64,000 nucleotides of DNA from Babylonia areolata. Its lineage: Eukaryota; Mollusca; Gastropoda; Neogastropoda; Buccinidae. Location: the NCBI RefSeq assembly GCF_041734735.1, contig NC_134878.1, positions 36,051,342-36,115,341 on the forward strand, read 5' to 3'. Shown here piece after piece: positions 21,334-31,598 of the stretch. The translations under genes were made by a program, and so were the position numbers. Below the pieces are notes generated by a model, which searched no databases, was not told the DNA's origin, and was given only the letters and a program-made list of their open reading frames with translations. Position 1 is the stretch's first letter. Each line of letters starts with the position of its first letter.

Positions 21334-21500
21334 CTCCACTGACAGGAAAGAAATGGGGAAGGGGGGTGACTGGAGGGAGGAGGTGGGGGGTAATATCACT
21401 GTCAGCAGTTGGGGATTCTCAGCCAGAGCAAGTGGTCAGTGATTTGGCTCAATGCCAAGTTTACCACAACCACTGACAACCCCCTCCCCTCTCCTTACCA
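21334..21500. repeat. Dispersed repeat, copy 1
   Basis: Shares a block with 30187-30360 (for example GGATTCTCAGCCAGAGCAAG and the GAAAGAAATGGGG segment before it). No coding potential; family unknown. 21501-22860 otherwise shows nothing I can name. Confidence 0.6.
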
Positions 21501-22860
21501 TTGGTGAGAGACAAGGGAGGGGAATGACTATACAACTCTCAGCAAATTATTAAAGTGAAGTTTGCAGAGGAGAGAGGGGGAGGAGGGGGGTGGAGGGGAG
21601 CAGGGGGTTAGTATGAATTGGTGTTCTTGTTCTTTTTGGAATGTGAGAGCATAGTATCTGTCTGTACATATTAATGTAAAGTTTCACAGCTATCGAAGCA
21701 AAATGCAACTAGAATATCAGACTTTTGTGTTATCTTGAATGAAACGCTCATTTTATGGAAAAAGAAACCACATTACAATTTTTTACTCACTTATTTAACA
21801 CTCACTGAGTTTGTTAGCAGACGACGCTAATGCTGTCTCAAGCACTTCCGGTTTTAGACCCAGGTAATATTTTGCTTACTAAAGCAAATATCAATTAAAT
21901 ATTAGTAATGGGAATTCATAGGCTCCATTTTAACATGTCCATTCTTCATTCTGAAAATAGTTTTTGTTTTTTTTTTACTCAGAAAAAAATAAATCATGTT
22001 GAAACACGGTGTCATGTTATGAAAACACTGATGAAATAGATCCAAGCTGCTCAGTTACTGACATCGATCAAAATCCTGATTCAAAGAATTTCAGCTCAAT
22101 ATTGTTAATGAAATTGCTAAAGGCATTCGTTTTCAAAAATAATATAAAACTTACCGATGAAACTTAAGATTTTCTGGAGAAACAATGCCATTTTTGTGTT
22201 TGATGAAGTGCCGCTCTCCTGTGTCGAATGTTGATTGGGCCGACACAACTGACGAAGGCGAGTACCTGCTTTTGAATCGCTGGAGCAAATTGCTCATGGA
22301 TCAAAAATCTTAGTTTCGGATACCATTGAAATCAGCAGAAAATGCTCTTTACCGCTCATGCAGGGTCGGATTTCATTTTCGAACTGCGCGAGGCGTTGAA
22401 AGATAGCCCAAAAATTCCCGTAACTTTGCGCTCAGATCTAACTACCCTACTTCGCCCAAGGCTTGGAAAAAAACACACTAAAGTTCTCCTTGAACTTTCG
22501 CCTTTCACGGTTCCCAGTTTTTCGAACAGTAACCAATGAATGGAAAGCAACGGATGTGATTTTTTCCACTATGTGGTTGAAACTAACTTTGTCGCGCTCA
22601 GAAAGACGCCGGCCGCCACTGAACATGATCACTATTTTGCGTTACAGTACACTTCTTTTTCTTCTATCTGCTAACTCATTCAGGCATTGCATAAAGCAAA
22701 CACAATAAAAATTAAAAATATGGATGATAAATAATTATTTCAGTTGGATAGTTTTTCACAAAATAAAATCAAATTTGAGAAAATGCACTTCAAAATTAGT
22801 CAATTTTTTTAGGCGTTCATAGGTTTCCCGGCATCAGCCATGGGGGCTGCCGCTACCTAC

Positions 22861-24220
22861 AGTACAGCCTCCACACATTATGTACAAGTCAGTACAGCCT
22901 CCACACATCATGTACAAGTCAGTACAACCTCCATCCATCATGTACAAGTCAGTACAACCTCCACTCATCATGTACAACTCAGTACAACCTCCACTCATCA
23001 TGTGCAACTCAGTACAACCTCCACTCATCATGTACAACTCAGTACAACCTCCACTCATCATGTACAACTCAGTACAACCTCCATTCATCATGTACAACTC
23101 AGTTCAACCAGTACAACCTCCTATCATCATGTACAAGTCAGTATAACCTCAGCTCATCATGTGCATGTCAGTAAAACCTCCACTCATCATGTATAAGTCA
23201 GTACAACCTCCATCCATCATGTACAACTTAGTACAACCTCCTATCATCATGTACAAGTCAGTATAACCTCCGCTCATCATGTACATATCAGTGCAACCTC
23301 CACTCATTATGTACAAGTCAGTATAACCTCCACTCATGTAAATGTCAGTACAACCTCCACCAATCATGCACATACATGTCAGTATAACCTCCACTCATTA
23401 TGTACATGTCAGTATAACCTCCACTCATCATGTACAAGTCAGTACAACCTCCTACCATCAGGTACATGTCAGTACAACCTTTACTCATCACGTACATGTC
23501 AGTGTAACCTCTACTTATGTACAAGTCAGTACAACCTGACACAGAGAAATCTGTTGTGACAAAAAGAAATACATACCTCCACTCATTACTTCCATGTCAG
23601 TAAACCTTTACCCATCATGTACAAATCAGTATAACCTTCCCTCATGTACAAGTCAGTACAAGTAACTTTAGCCTCAACTAATCATTTGCAAGTCAATACA
23701 ACCTTCATCCATCATGTGTAAGTCAGAACAGCCTTTGTCATCCACTGATCATGTGATACAATCTTTAATCATGTGCAAGTCAATACAGCCACCACTCATG
23801 TACAAGTAGATAAAACCTCCTGTCATCATGTAATACAAGTCAGTACAACCTCAACTAATCATGTGCAAGTCAATACAACCTTCATCATGTACAAGTGGAT
23901 ACAACCTTAAACATCAAGTACGAGTTGGTAAAACCTTCACTTATCATGCACAAGTCAATACAACCTTCAATAATTATGCACAAGTCAGTACAACCTTCAC
24001 TCATCATGTACAAGTCAGTATAACCTCCTCTAATCCTGTGCAAGTCAATACAATTTTCACTCATGTACCAGTCAATACAACCTCCGCTAACCATGTGCAA
24101 GTCATTACAACCTTCACTCATGTTCAATACAGCATTCACCAAGTACAACCTTTACTCATCATGTACTAGTCAGTGAAACCTTCACTTGTGTACAAGTCAG
24201 TGCAAGTTTTACTCATCACA
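22861..24220. repeat. Minisatellite, about 30-bp unit, about 45 diverged units
   Basis: Tandem units built on AGTACAACCTCCACTCATC followed by ATGTACAAGTC. Units are regular up to about 23550 and increasingly degenerate after that. Because the unit is a multiple of three, it creates long open frames on both strands, which are not genes. The same unit occurs at 7464-7578. Confidence 0.9.
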
Positions 24221-24228
24221 CTTACTTT

Positions 24229-24525
24229 ACCTTCGCTGGCTATCGTGGGTCGTACACGACCCAGAAGGGTACAAAAATGCAAATATCTCAGCCAATTCTT
24301 AGTATTTTTCTACGGAATTTCAGAAATGCTTCCTACACCTTAAAGGCCAACTTTTGCCAAAACATGAAAAAAATTCATTAATTAGTTAATGAGTAATTAT
24401 AGGTGGCGTTTTAACTACACACGGATGCTTGTGTGGGTCGTGTATGACCCATGCTTTTTAAAGAGGAAAAAACGTGGTCACCCCTTGAAAGCTCGTGTGG
24501 GTCATGCACGACCCATACCTTTTTA
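24229..24525. mobile_element. Half of a piggyBac-like element with GGGTCGT palindromes
   Basis: Begins ACCTTCGCTGGCTATCG, close to the CCTTCGCCGGACGGTG terminus of the piggyBac at 26892, and has the same layout. One palindrome (GGGTCGTACACGACCC) lies next to the terminus. After a similar AT-rich spacer come two more (GGGTCGTGTATGACCC and GGGTCATGCACGACCC). No matching right terminus is visible, so it seems to be one end of a related but distinct family. Confidence 0.55.
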
Positions 24526-24736
24526 ATAGTGATTTCAGAAGTTTAAATTTGCAATTAGTGAAGGAAAATAAAGAAGTTTTACTTTCAATAGCCTCACTAC
24601 CTCACTACTCTCCCACTATCCCCCCTCCCTCCCTTTCGCCTGTCTTCAGCTATAACCCCCTTCCATCCCTTTCTCTAACAGCATGTACCTGTGTGACTGA
24701 ATATCTTTGATTGTGCATGTATAGGATGCGTTGAGT

Positions 24737-24815
24737 CATCTCTCTCTCTCTCTGTGTCTCGCTGTCTGTATGTCTCTCTCTCTGTCTCAGTCTCTCTCTC
24801 TCTCTCTATCTTTGT
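24737..24815. repeat. (TC)n-rich simple repeat
   Basis: Imperfect CT/GT-rich run immediately before the 5' end of the LINE described next. Confidence 0.85.
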
Positions 24816-24976
24816 GTGGGCTCTCAGGAGGTGCGAGAAAACATGGCGCAGCAAATTTTTTCAGTGCTCCAGCTGAAGCGTTGAAATGTTGTTTACAGTG
24901 GCTGTAGCAGGAACATTGACCAACAGGTTGGCTTGCGAACTGGAATTTTGTGCATGTGTTGGACTGGTGTGCAAAA

Positions 24977-25963
24977 ATGGTGGAACTAGGTCTGTGGAGA
25001 GCTGTAATGGGCCATTTTCACTTGGCATGTGTATCAAGATGTTTGAAGGCGGTGCGAGCCACGGGCAGGACAACACGTGAAAACTGTGTCACTGTCAGTG
25101 ATGTGCTGTGTACCTGGGTTTGCCTTCTGTTTCTGGCCGGCTGTGTGTTCAGTGCGAGGCAAGTGCTCCAGCATGTGTTCTCTCCTTCTGCCGGAATGGG
25201 ACTTGCAACCTACGAACCAATGTTTTTGTGTGGAACGTCCATTATCACCAGTGTTGACAGTGTGTCACAGTCAGCAATGAATGTGGCATGCCCAGTTGTA
25301 GAACAGTTTGCTCCCACTCTGTGCCTGACAGTGTTGGTGTTGGCAATGTGTTGTATGAAGTTGAGTGGTGATGTCGAGGAAAACCCTGGCCCAGGAAAGG
25401 AACAAGGTACTGCTGAAGAGACAATGACGCTGAGTGAAAGGATCAAGTTGCTACAGGACAATTTGCAGCAGAAACTTGACACCATCCTCAGTACAGTACA
25501 GAGGCAGGAAAGTATGCTGAAGGAACAGGGTGATACACTGAAGAGACTTAGTGCAGAACAAGAAGAAATAAAAATGACCATCAAAGATTTGCATCAGGAC
25601 GTGAGTGCCATCAAACGACGATCACAACAAAATGAAGATTCTGTTAAGAAGTTGTCGGTTAATCAGAACAAGATGAACGAGCAAATGGCAGGTCTGGAGG
25701 CAGAGATAGACCGTCTAGAGGGTTTCTCCCGACGTAATAATGTAAAACTGTCTGGTATAAATGAAGCTCCAGATGGTAGAGAAGACTGTGCTGAAGTTGT
25801 CAGACATGTGTTAGCCACGTACACTCCTGACAAGACATGGGAACCTGACGTAATAGAGAGGGCACACTGGTTAGGCAGACCCAACCCCCACAACCCGAAC
25901 CCCTGTCCGATCATCGCCAAGTTCCAGCGATGGGGAGATGCCATCCGTCTGATGAAGGATTGA
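24977..25963 (+). pseudogene. LINE ORF1 with 2A-like peptide, coiled coil and RRM
   Basis: From the ATG at 24977 the frame gives 328 residues. Residues 1-128 include two hydrophobic stretches (around VLCTWVCLLFLAGCVF and LCLTVLVLAMCC). Residues 129-139 are LSGDVEENPGP, a perfect 2A-like motif (D-V-E-x-N-P-G-P) at 25361-25393, at which ribosomes skip a peptide bond. A heptad-rich coiled coil follows (about residues 150-245), then an L1-ORF1-type RRM region (FSRRNNVKLSGI onward). The frame closes at TGA 25961-25963, but the same frame continues with family-like sequence up to about 26170, so this TGA is probably a CpG-type nonsense change from CGA. An upstream in-frame GTG at 24950 is not needed. 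Confidence 0.82.
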
Positions 25964-27453
25964 CCAGCCAGAACGAACATGGAGAAGAACGGTTTGAGGG
26001 TTGCACAAGACCTCACTAAAAGAATGTCCATCAGTCTGAAGAAACTGCGGAAAGAAGGGAAGATTGGTTATTTTGTAAACGGCAAACTTCGTATCAAAGA
26101 ACAGGACACGCCCCCTCGCCGCTACTCACACCGTCAACAGGCTGGAATCCCCCAGAACACCCACGCGTGACGTAACAGGACCACCCCTTGACCCAGACCA
26201 GCGAGCCAACCAGAGACGCCGAAATAGTGGCTGACGTCACTCCTGGGCAGACCCACGCCAACAACAACGGAAATCCCGTGCACAACGATGTGAGCGACAG
26301 ACCGAGAACCCATTCTTCAAGCCGTCAACCTCGACTGAACGAGATGGCGTGGGGCAACAGCGCTGACTGCACTGCACGTGTACACCGCACTGTCACTAAC
26401 AAATAGGAGCGAGGCCAAGGCCTGCAACATGACGATACGACACACACACAACATGGACACGCACACCACTCTCATGCAGACACATGTAACACAAACACGA
26501 AAAAAAATGACGCTAAACAGACAAGTTCACAAACATTTTCCTTTTGTTGTTGGAACATTAATGGTTTATTTTCCAAGTTAACAGATCCCGATTTTGTAAG
26601 TTATATCAAATCATTTGATATTTGTTTCCTTTCCGAAACGTTTACAATGCCATTGTTTGATTTTGATGTGTACTTTAAAGACTTTATTGTTCTTCATTCA
26701 CCTGCTGTGAAATTATCTAAAATGGGACACTGCTCTGGAGGAACCGTTTTGTTGATTCGGAAAGAATTATCACAATATGTAGAAAAAATCGACAGTCAGT
26801 CTGAAAATATCCTTTGTTGTAAACTATCAAAGGAATTGTTTGGTAGTTATAAAGATGTGGTGTTCATTGGTGTCTACAATCATCCAGTTAACCTTCGCCG
26901 GACGGTGTGGGTCCATGTGGACCCAGAAGGGTCTTTAAATGCCGATATCTCGTATATTTATAGATGTTTTTCAATGAAATTTTAGATATGCTCCAAACAC
27001 ACAAATCCCCTCCTTGTCCTAAAATTTCGAAAATATCGGTCAAAATTTCAAAAAGTAATTAAAGGTGACATTTTAACTAGTCACTGATGACGGTGTGGGT
27101 CCCTGTGGACCCATAGCTTGCAAAGAGGGAAAACTGTGTTTACCCCTCCGCAGACGGCGTTGGTCCGTGTGGACCCATGGCTCGCAAAGAAAGAAAACTG
27201 TGTTTACCCTTCCGCAAACGGTGTGGGTCCGTGTGGACCCATGTCTCGCAAAGATGGAAAATTGTAACCCTTGGCAACAGAGGGCGACAATGGGGAGGTC
27301 TGTAGGACCCCTCTTTGCATGCTGGAGAGAGAAACTGAAACCGATACTGGCACTTCTGAAAGTAACAAGTTCTGATGAAGCGGCGGATTTTTCCCACGTT
27401 CACTCCTTGCTACGAGTATCTCTCATGGAGGCTGGACAGTCACTGATACCGTC

Positions 27454-27520
27454 ATGGACAGACCCAACATTTTTGAAGCCCTTGTCACCTGCGCTGACGC
27501 AGAGGAAGACCGTAATTTTG
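27454..27520 (+). CDS. Possible first exon of the piggyBac transposase
   Basis: The ATG at 27454 opens MDRPNIFEALVTCADAEEDR and ends at a strong donor (TTTTG|GTGAGT). A 12-bp micro-exon may follow at 27845-27856 (CCCCAG|AAGAAGATTTTG|GTATGA), and the main exon begins right after CCCCAG at 28201. The phases are compatible between these first pieces, but the frame entered in the main exon meets a stop after about 20 codons. Transcript evidence is absent, so this is an inference. Confidence 0.35.
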
Positions 27521-28201
27521 GTGAGTATATAGACATTTTGAGTTAGAATTTAAACCACTTGACTATTTATTAGGGGAAGTAAGGTTGATGGGTCGGGGGT
27601 TTGGGGAGTGCAGAAATGGCTTGTATCTATGGTTTGTATCTGTCTCTGTCTCAGTTCAAGTTGCATCCCAAAGCTAGCCAAAACTAATCAATAACGTAAA
27701 AAGGCTTGAAGAATACAATCACAGAGGTGTACTCGCGCAGTAGTTCATGCGTTCACAGGTGCCGATAGAGGGGTGGATAGGGGGATTAACGTATGTGCTT
27801 TATAAAAACCAATGAAACCCACTGTTTTTCTTTCCTATCCCCAGAAGAAGATTTTGGTATGAATGCCTACTTTCCCTTTCAATTGTTGTATGTGTGTATG
27901 TTTGCCTGTAGTCTACGCATGTGTCTGGGGAGACAAGGGGGGGGGGCTTTCTCTCTCTCTCTGTTTTGGTGCTCTAGTGTTTATGGGTTAATTGTTTACA
28001 AGTGCTTACATGAGTCTGCATTTTTGTTGCTTGTCATTTTTAGTTGCGAATGCTTACAATGTTGCACGGGTTTTTTCGATGACAGGGTGTGTGTGTGTGT
28101 GTGTGTGTGTGCGTGTGTGTGTGTGTAAAACATAACTGCAAATTTATGGAATCATATCTGACTATATTGTACCTTTCTCTTCTTTTTTTTGGTTACCCCA
28201 G

Positions 28202-29338
28202 ATGAGCAAAGAACACAGATTGCCAGTTCCCAGGACCACGAACAAGAAAGTGGCGATGACTAGTGACGAAGAATTTCTTCCACCTGAGCCTGATGCGGAG
28301 TCCCCTAGTGATGATGAACCAGATTTCGAAAAAGATGAAGAAGAAGTCTTTTCTCAGTCAGGTGAGGAGCAAGAAGTGCCACCAGATTCCAACAGATATG
28401 CAGCAAAGGACGGAACAAGATGGAGCAAAGTTCCAGTGACCGGAAAAAGAAAGACGCCGTCTAAGAACATTTTCAAGTGTCCCCCTAGTCAGGTCCCTGG
28501 AACCCAAAACAATGGCCTGACAGTCGTAGGGACAGTCAGATCCAACAAAAGGTTTCTACCCTACCCTTTCAAAAGCAACAGAAACCTCCCACTTCACGGC
28601 AGCGAGTTTGCTTACAATAAGACTGTCACCCTTGTTAATTACCAGGGGAAGAGAAGGAAAAACACCGTTCTCCACAGCTCAATGCATGACGAAGGGATGG
28701 TGAAGCCAGGGGCCCCCAAGCAGAAGCCTGAGACTGTTCTTTTTCACAATGAGACAAAGGGGGCCGTAGACTCTCTGGATAAGCTTGCCCATGCTTATAC
28801 CTCAAAAAGAATTTCCAAACGCTGGCCAGTTGTCATGTTTGCCAACATCATTGATCTTGCTACAGTGGCTGCACGCTGTGTCTGGTCAATCAAATTTGAA
28901 GATGATTCTCTTGCAAAGAAAGATGCACGGAGTGCATTCATCCAATGCATCAGTAAAAACCTGATGTTGCCACACATGAAGCGCCGTCTCATGCACACAA
29001 ACATGCACCGGGGCACTCTTGATCTGATGAAACGTTCAATCAAGAGGATTGAGCTTGAGTCAGAAGGGCACAAAATGCCAAGAGCAAAAACGGTCAGGCA
29101 AGGCAAGTCTGAGACGGTAAGATCAGGTGAAGCTGCCAGCACATTGCACAAGAGGCAAGCCAGTTCTGATCCTGGAACATCAAGTGAAGCTGCCCCCACA
29201 CAGCGCAATAAAGCACGCTGCTTTTTCTGCTCATGGAAGGCTGATCGAAAAGTGAGACAGAGGTGCCAGAAATGCAGTCAGCATGTTTGTCCCGACCACA
29301 TGCAAATTCTTTGCCCTTCCTGTGCGTGCTCAAAGTAA
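28202..29338 (+). pseudogene. piggyBac transposase, internally deleted
   Basis: An open frame of 378 residues, compared with about 600 in full piggyBac transposases. Residues 1-100 are an acidic N-terminal region (DEEFLPPEPDAES, DDEPDFEKDEEE) typical of the superfamily. At about residue 103 it jumps to NNGLTVVGTVRSNKR, which normally lies near the end of the catalytic core. The first two catalytic aspartates (D268 and D346 in the moth enzyme) are therefore missing. The third is kept in KGAVDSLDK (D447 equivalent). A C-terminal cysteine-rich domain is intact (C340, C343, C355, C358, H361, C363, H366, C371, C374) and could still bind the transposon ends. The frame is open through the deletion, so a DNA-binding but non-cutting protein is conceivable. 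Confidence 0.85.
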
Positions 29339-29649
29339 AAACGCTGAACTTGTCAGATCATGAGAATTCTAAAATGCATACATGTTCTTCAGCTATACCA
29401 AATGCAGTGAAGATATGGTATTTGGCTCTTACACAATGTCATGACCTAACATGATTCTTGCTTGTTGAGTTCTTTTTGTGTGTGTGTGTTTCTTACTACT
29501 GCTTGGTGTTCTTAATGTTTTGATCTTGATTGTATTTTTGTTTCTTTTTTCTTGCTGCTTGAAGCCTAATTGCCTTAGAAATATAGTCTGCATTTCAGGT
29601 AACATTCCTTAGTGTCACACATACAGACATGCAACACATACACATACAG

Positions 29650-29650
<1 letters not shown>

Positions 29651-29683
<33 letters not shown>
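29651..29683. repeat. (CA)n microsatellite
   Basis: CA run inside the piggyBac element; shorter (GT)n runs lie at 28088-28127 and 30096-30110. Confidence 0.9.
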
Positions 29684-30186
29684 AGGCATGCCTACCCCCA
29701 AATTTGCTTTTCAGGAACAACACACATTAGAATCAGGGACAGGGTTAAATTTTCAGGAACATCTCAGCAAACATACATCTGCCATCAGTCTGACTGATGT
29801 CGCAAAACACATACGCCTCTCTTTTCCTCCCCAGCTTTATGAACGGCTACTTCTCAGAGTGTTCCTTCCTGAAGATCTGTGTCATCATGCAATCATGTCC
29901 AAGGCTGTGATTCAAGTCCCTCATATACACCTGTATTATTTATCTATTGCAGATTTCACATTAAATTGATATCATCACTATTAGTACTACTGATTTCAGT
30001 GTGGCCCAGCTGACCATCCAGGGCCAACTCAACTCCTGCCAGAAAACGAAATTATTGATTTTTAAGAGGTGTGGGAGGACCTCTCCTCTCTCTGTGTGTG
30101 TGTGTGTGTGTTTACAAGGAAAATGTACTTATCACACAAGTTTGTACTGTACCGATATAACTGACCATCTGGTCTCTGCTGCTGTA

Positions 30187-30470
30187 GTGTCTGTTCCACT
30201 GACAGACTTGTGTGCTGGTTTGAGGAAAGAAATGGGGGATGACTGGAGGGAGGTGGGGGTGGGTATGTGACTGGTCATATTAATTTCAACAGTCAGGGAT
30301 TCTCAGCCAGAGCAAGTGGTCACTGTCCTGGCTCAGTGCCAATTTTGCCACACTCATTGACTGTGTGGTTTTATCCACCCCCACCCCTCTCTCACCATTG
30401 GTGGCAGAGACTCAGAGAGAGCGGAGGGCAAGTATGCATATGGGAGGTGGTGTCTGGTGGGAAACAAGAG
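30187..30470. repeat. Dispersed repeat, copy 2
   Basis: Shares several blocks with 21334-21500, including GGATTCTCAGCCAGAGCAAG. It lies inside the piggyBac element, so either the repeat was carried in or it inserted later. Confidence 0.55.
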
Positions 30471-30962
30471 GAGTGAGGGATGTAGTCAAGTGAGGGGATC
30501 AGAAGGAAAGGAGGAAAACTGAGGTCATGTTTGTGTTCACTAGATTTCACTTATGAATATAATTCCACAGAATGCTTATTTCTGGCGGTTTTCTTTTCTT
30601 TTTCTTTTTATCAGCACACAGGACCTTCACACTGAGATCAGGGGGAGTGAGAGGAGAGAGAGAATGAGAAAGAGAGAGAGAGAGAGAGACTGAGCAGTCA
30701 AAGTACAGGCGGGGAGGGGTAGTCAAGGGACCAGAATAGCGCTGCAGTGATTTTGACAGCTCTGCCAGTGGTAGTGGAAGGGTGAGGTGGAGGTGGAGGA
30801 AGATTGGGGAGGGAGGAAGGTGGGCACAGCCATTCAGTACATTGCTTTCTTGGACTGACTACAGACAGGTCTCACTGGCCATCAATTAGATAACGCGAAC
30901 TCATGGGCGTTTTTCTTCCTCCTTTTTTCTTCCAGAAAATGGACGTTCCGTTTTTGACCAAA

Positions 30963-31598
30963 AAGGAGGAGTTTGTATTATACTCCATGTTTGGTGTTTA
31001 CATATACTTACCATGTCAAACTGATGCAAACTAGGCCTATGGTTTGCTCTGTTTGGCCAAATTTCGTGCGGCTAACAGTGAAAAGATGCCCCTCTTAGTC
31101 TGGCCCGCTCTTAGCCAATCAAACGCCTCTAACAGCTATAAGCACTGAATCATTCCTTTGGCCAAGGCTCTCCACGCCATCTTGTCTGGTTTTCGCTCTG
31201 TCTCGTCTAACGCTTTTTTTTTGGCTATTAAGCGTTTTCATTTGGCCTTATTTTGTTGTATGCGGCTTGCCTGTATATTGTTCTTACATTCTGTGTACTC
31301 GTTTCCACTCGGCCCCCTCGATTCCTTCGTATTTTTCTACCTCTGAGCCAATCCTGTCTTTCCTTTTTCTGTTGGGGATCGAATTGTTTGCTGGGTGCTT
31401 ACGCGCGGTACCATGCCTTGTATGCCATCCTACGAAGGCAGGGATCATGATGCTGGGAGAGATACTCGGCAAGAGACTCTCCCAGGCCCGGAGCTCATGA
31501 TTTCTCCCGATAGGGACCGCGGCGATGCGTCTGCAGACGCAGATCGCGGAGGGGACGCTCGTCCCAATAAAACGGTCATGAAGGGGACCGGGGGAAAA
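30963..31598 (+). mobile_element. DIRS-type element, 5' end fragment
   Basis: Matches the left end and leader of the element at 7683-8275, starting with a longer terminus (AGGAGGAGTTTGTATTATAC) that equals the right-hand tip of that element. Only the terminal repeat and the beginning of the gag-like region remain. Diverged from the other copy and inserted in the piggyBac transposon. Confidence 0.85.

Noticed and set aside
22834-24169. Open frames with repeated SVQPPLIMYK or GGCTELYMMS motifs
   Set aside because: Products of the 30-bp minisatellite on both strands, not genes.
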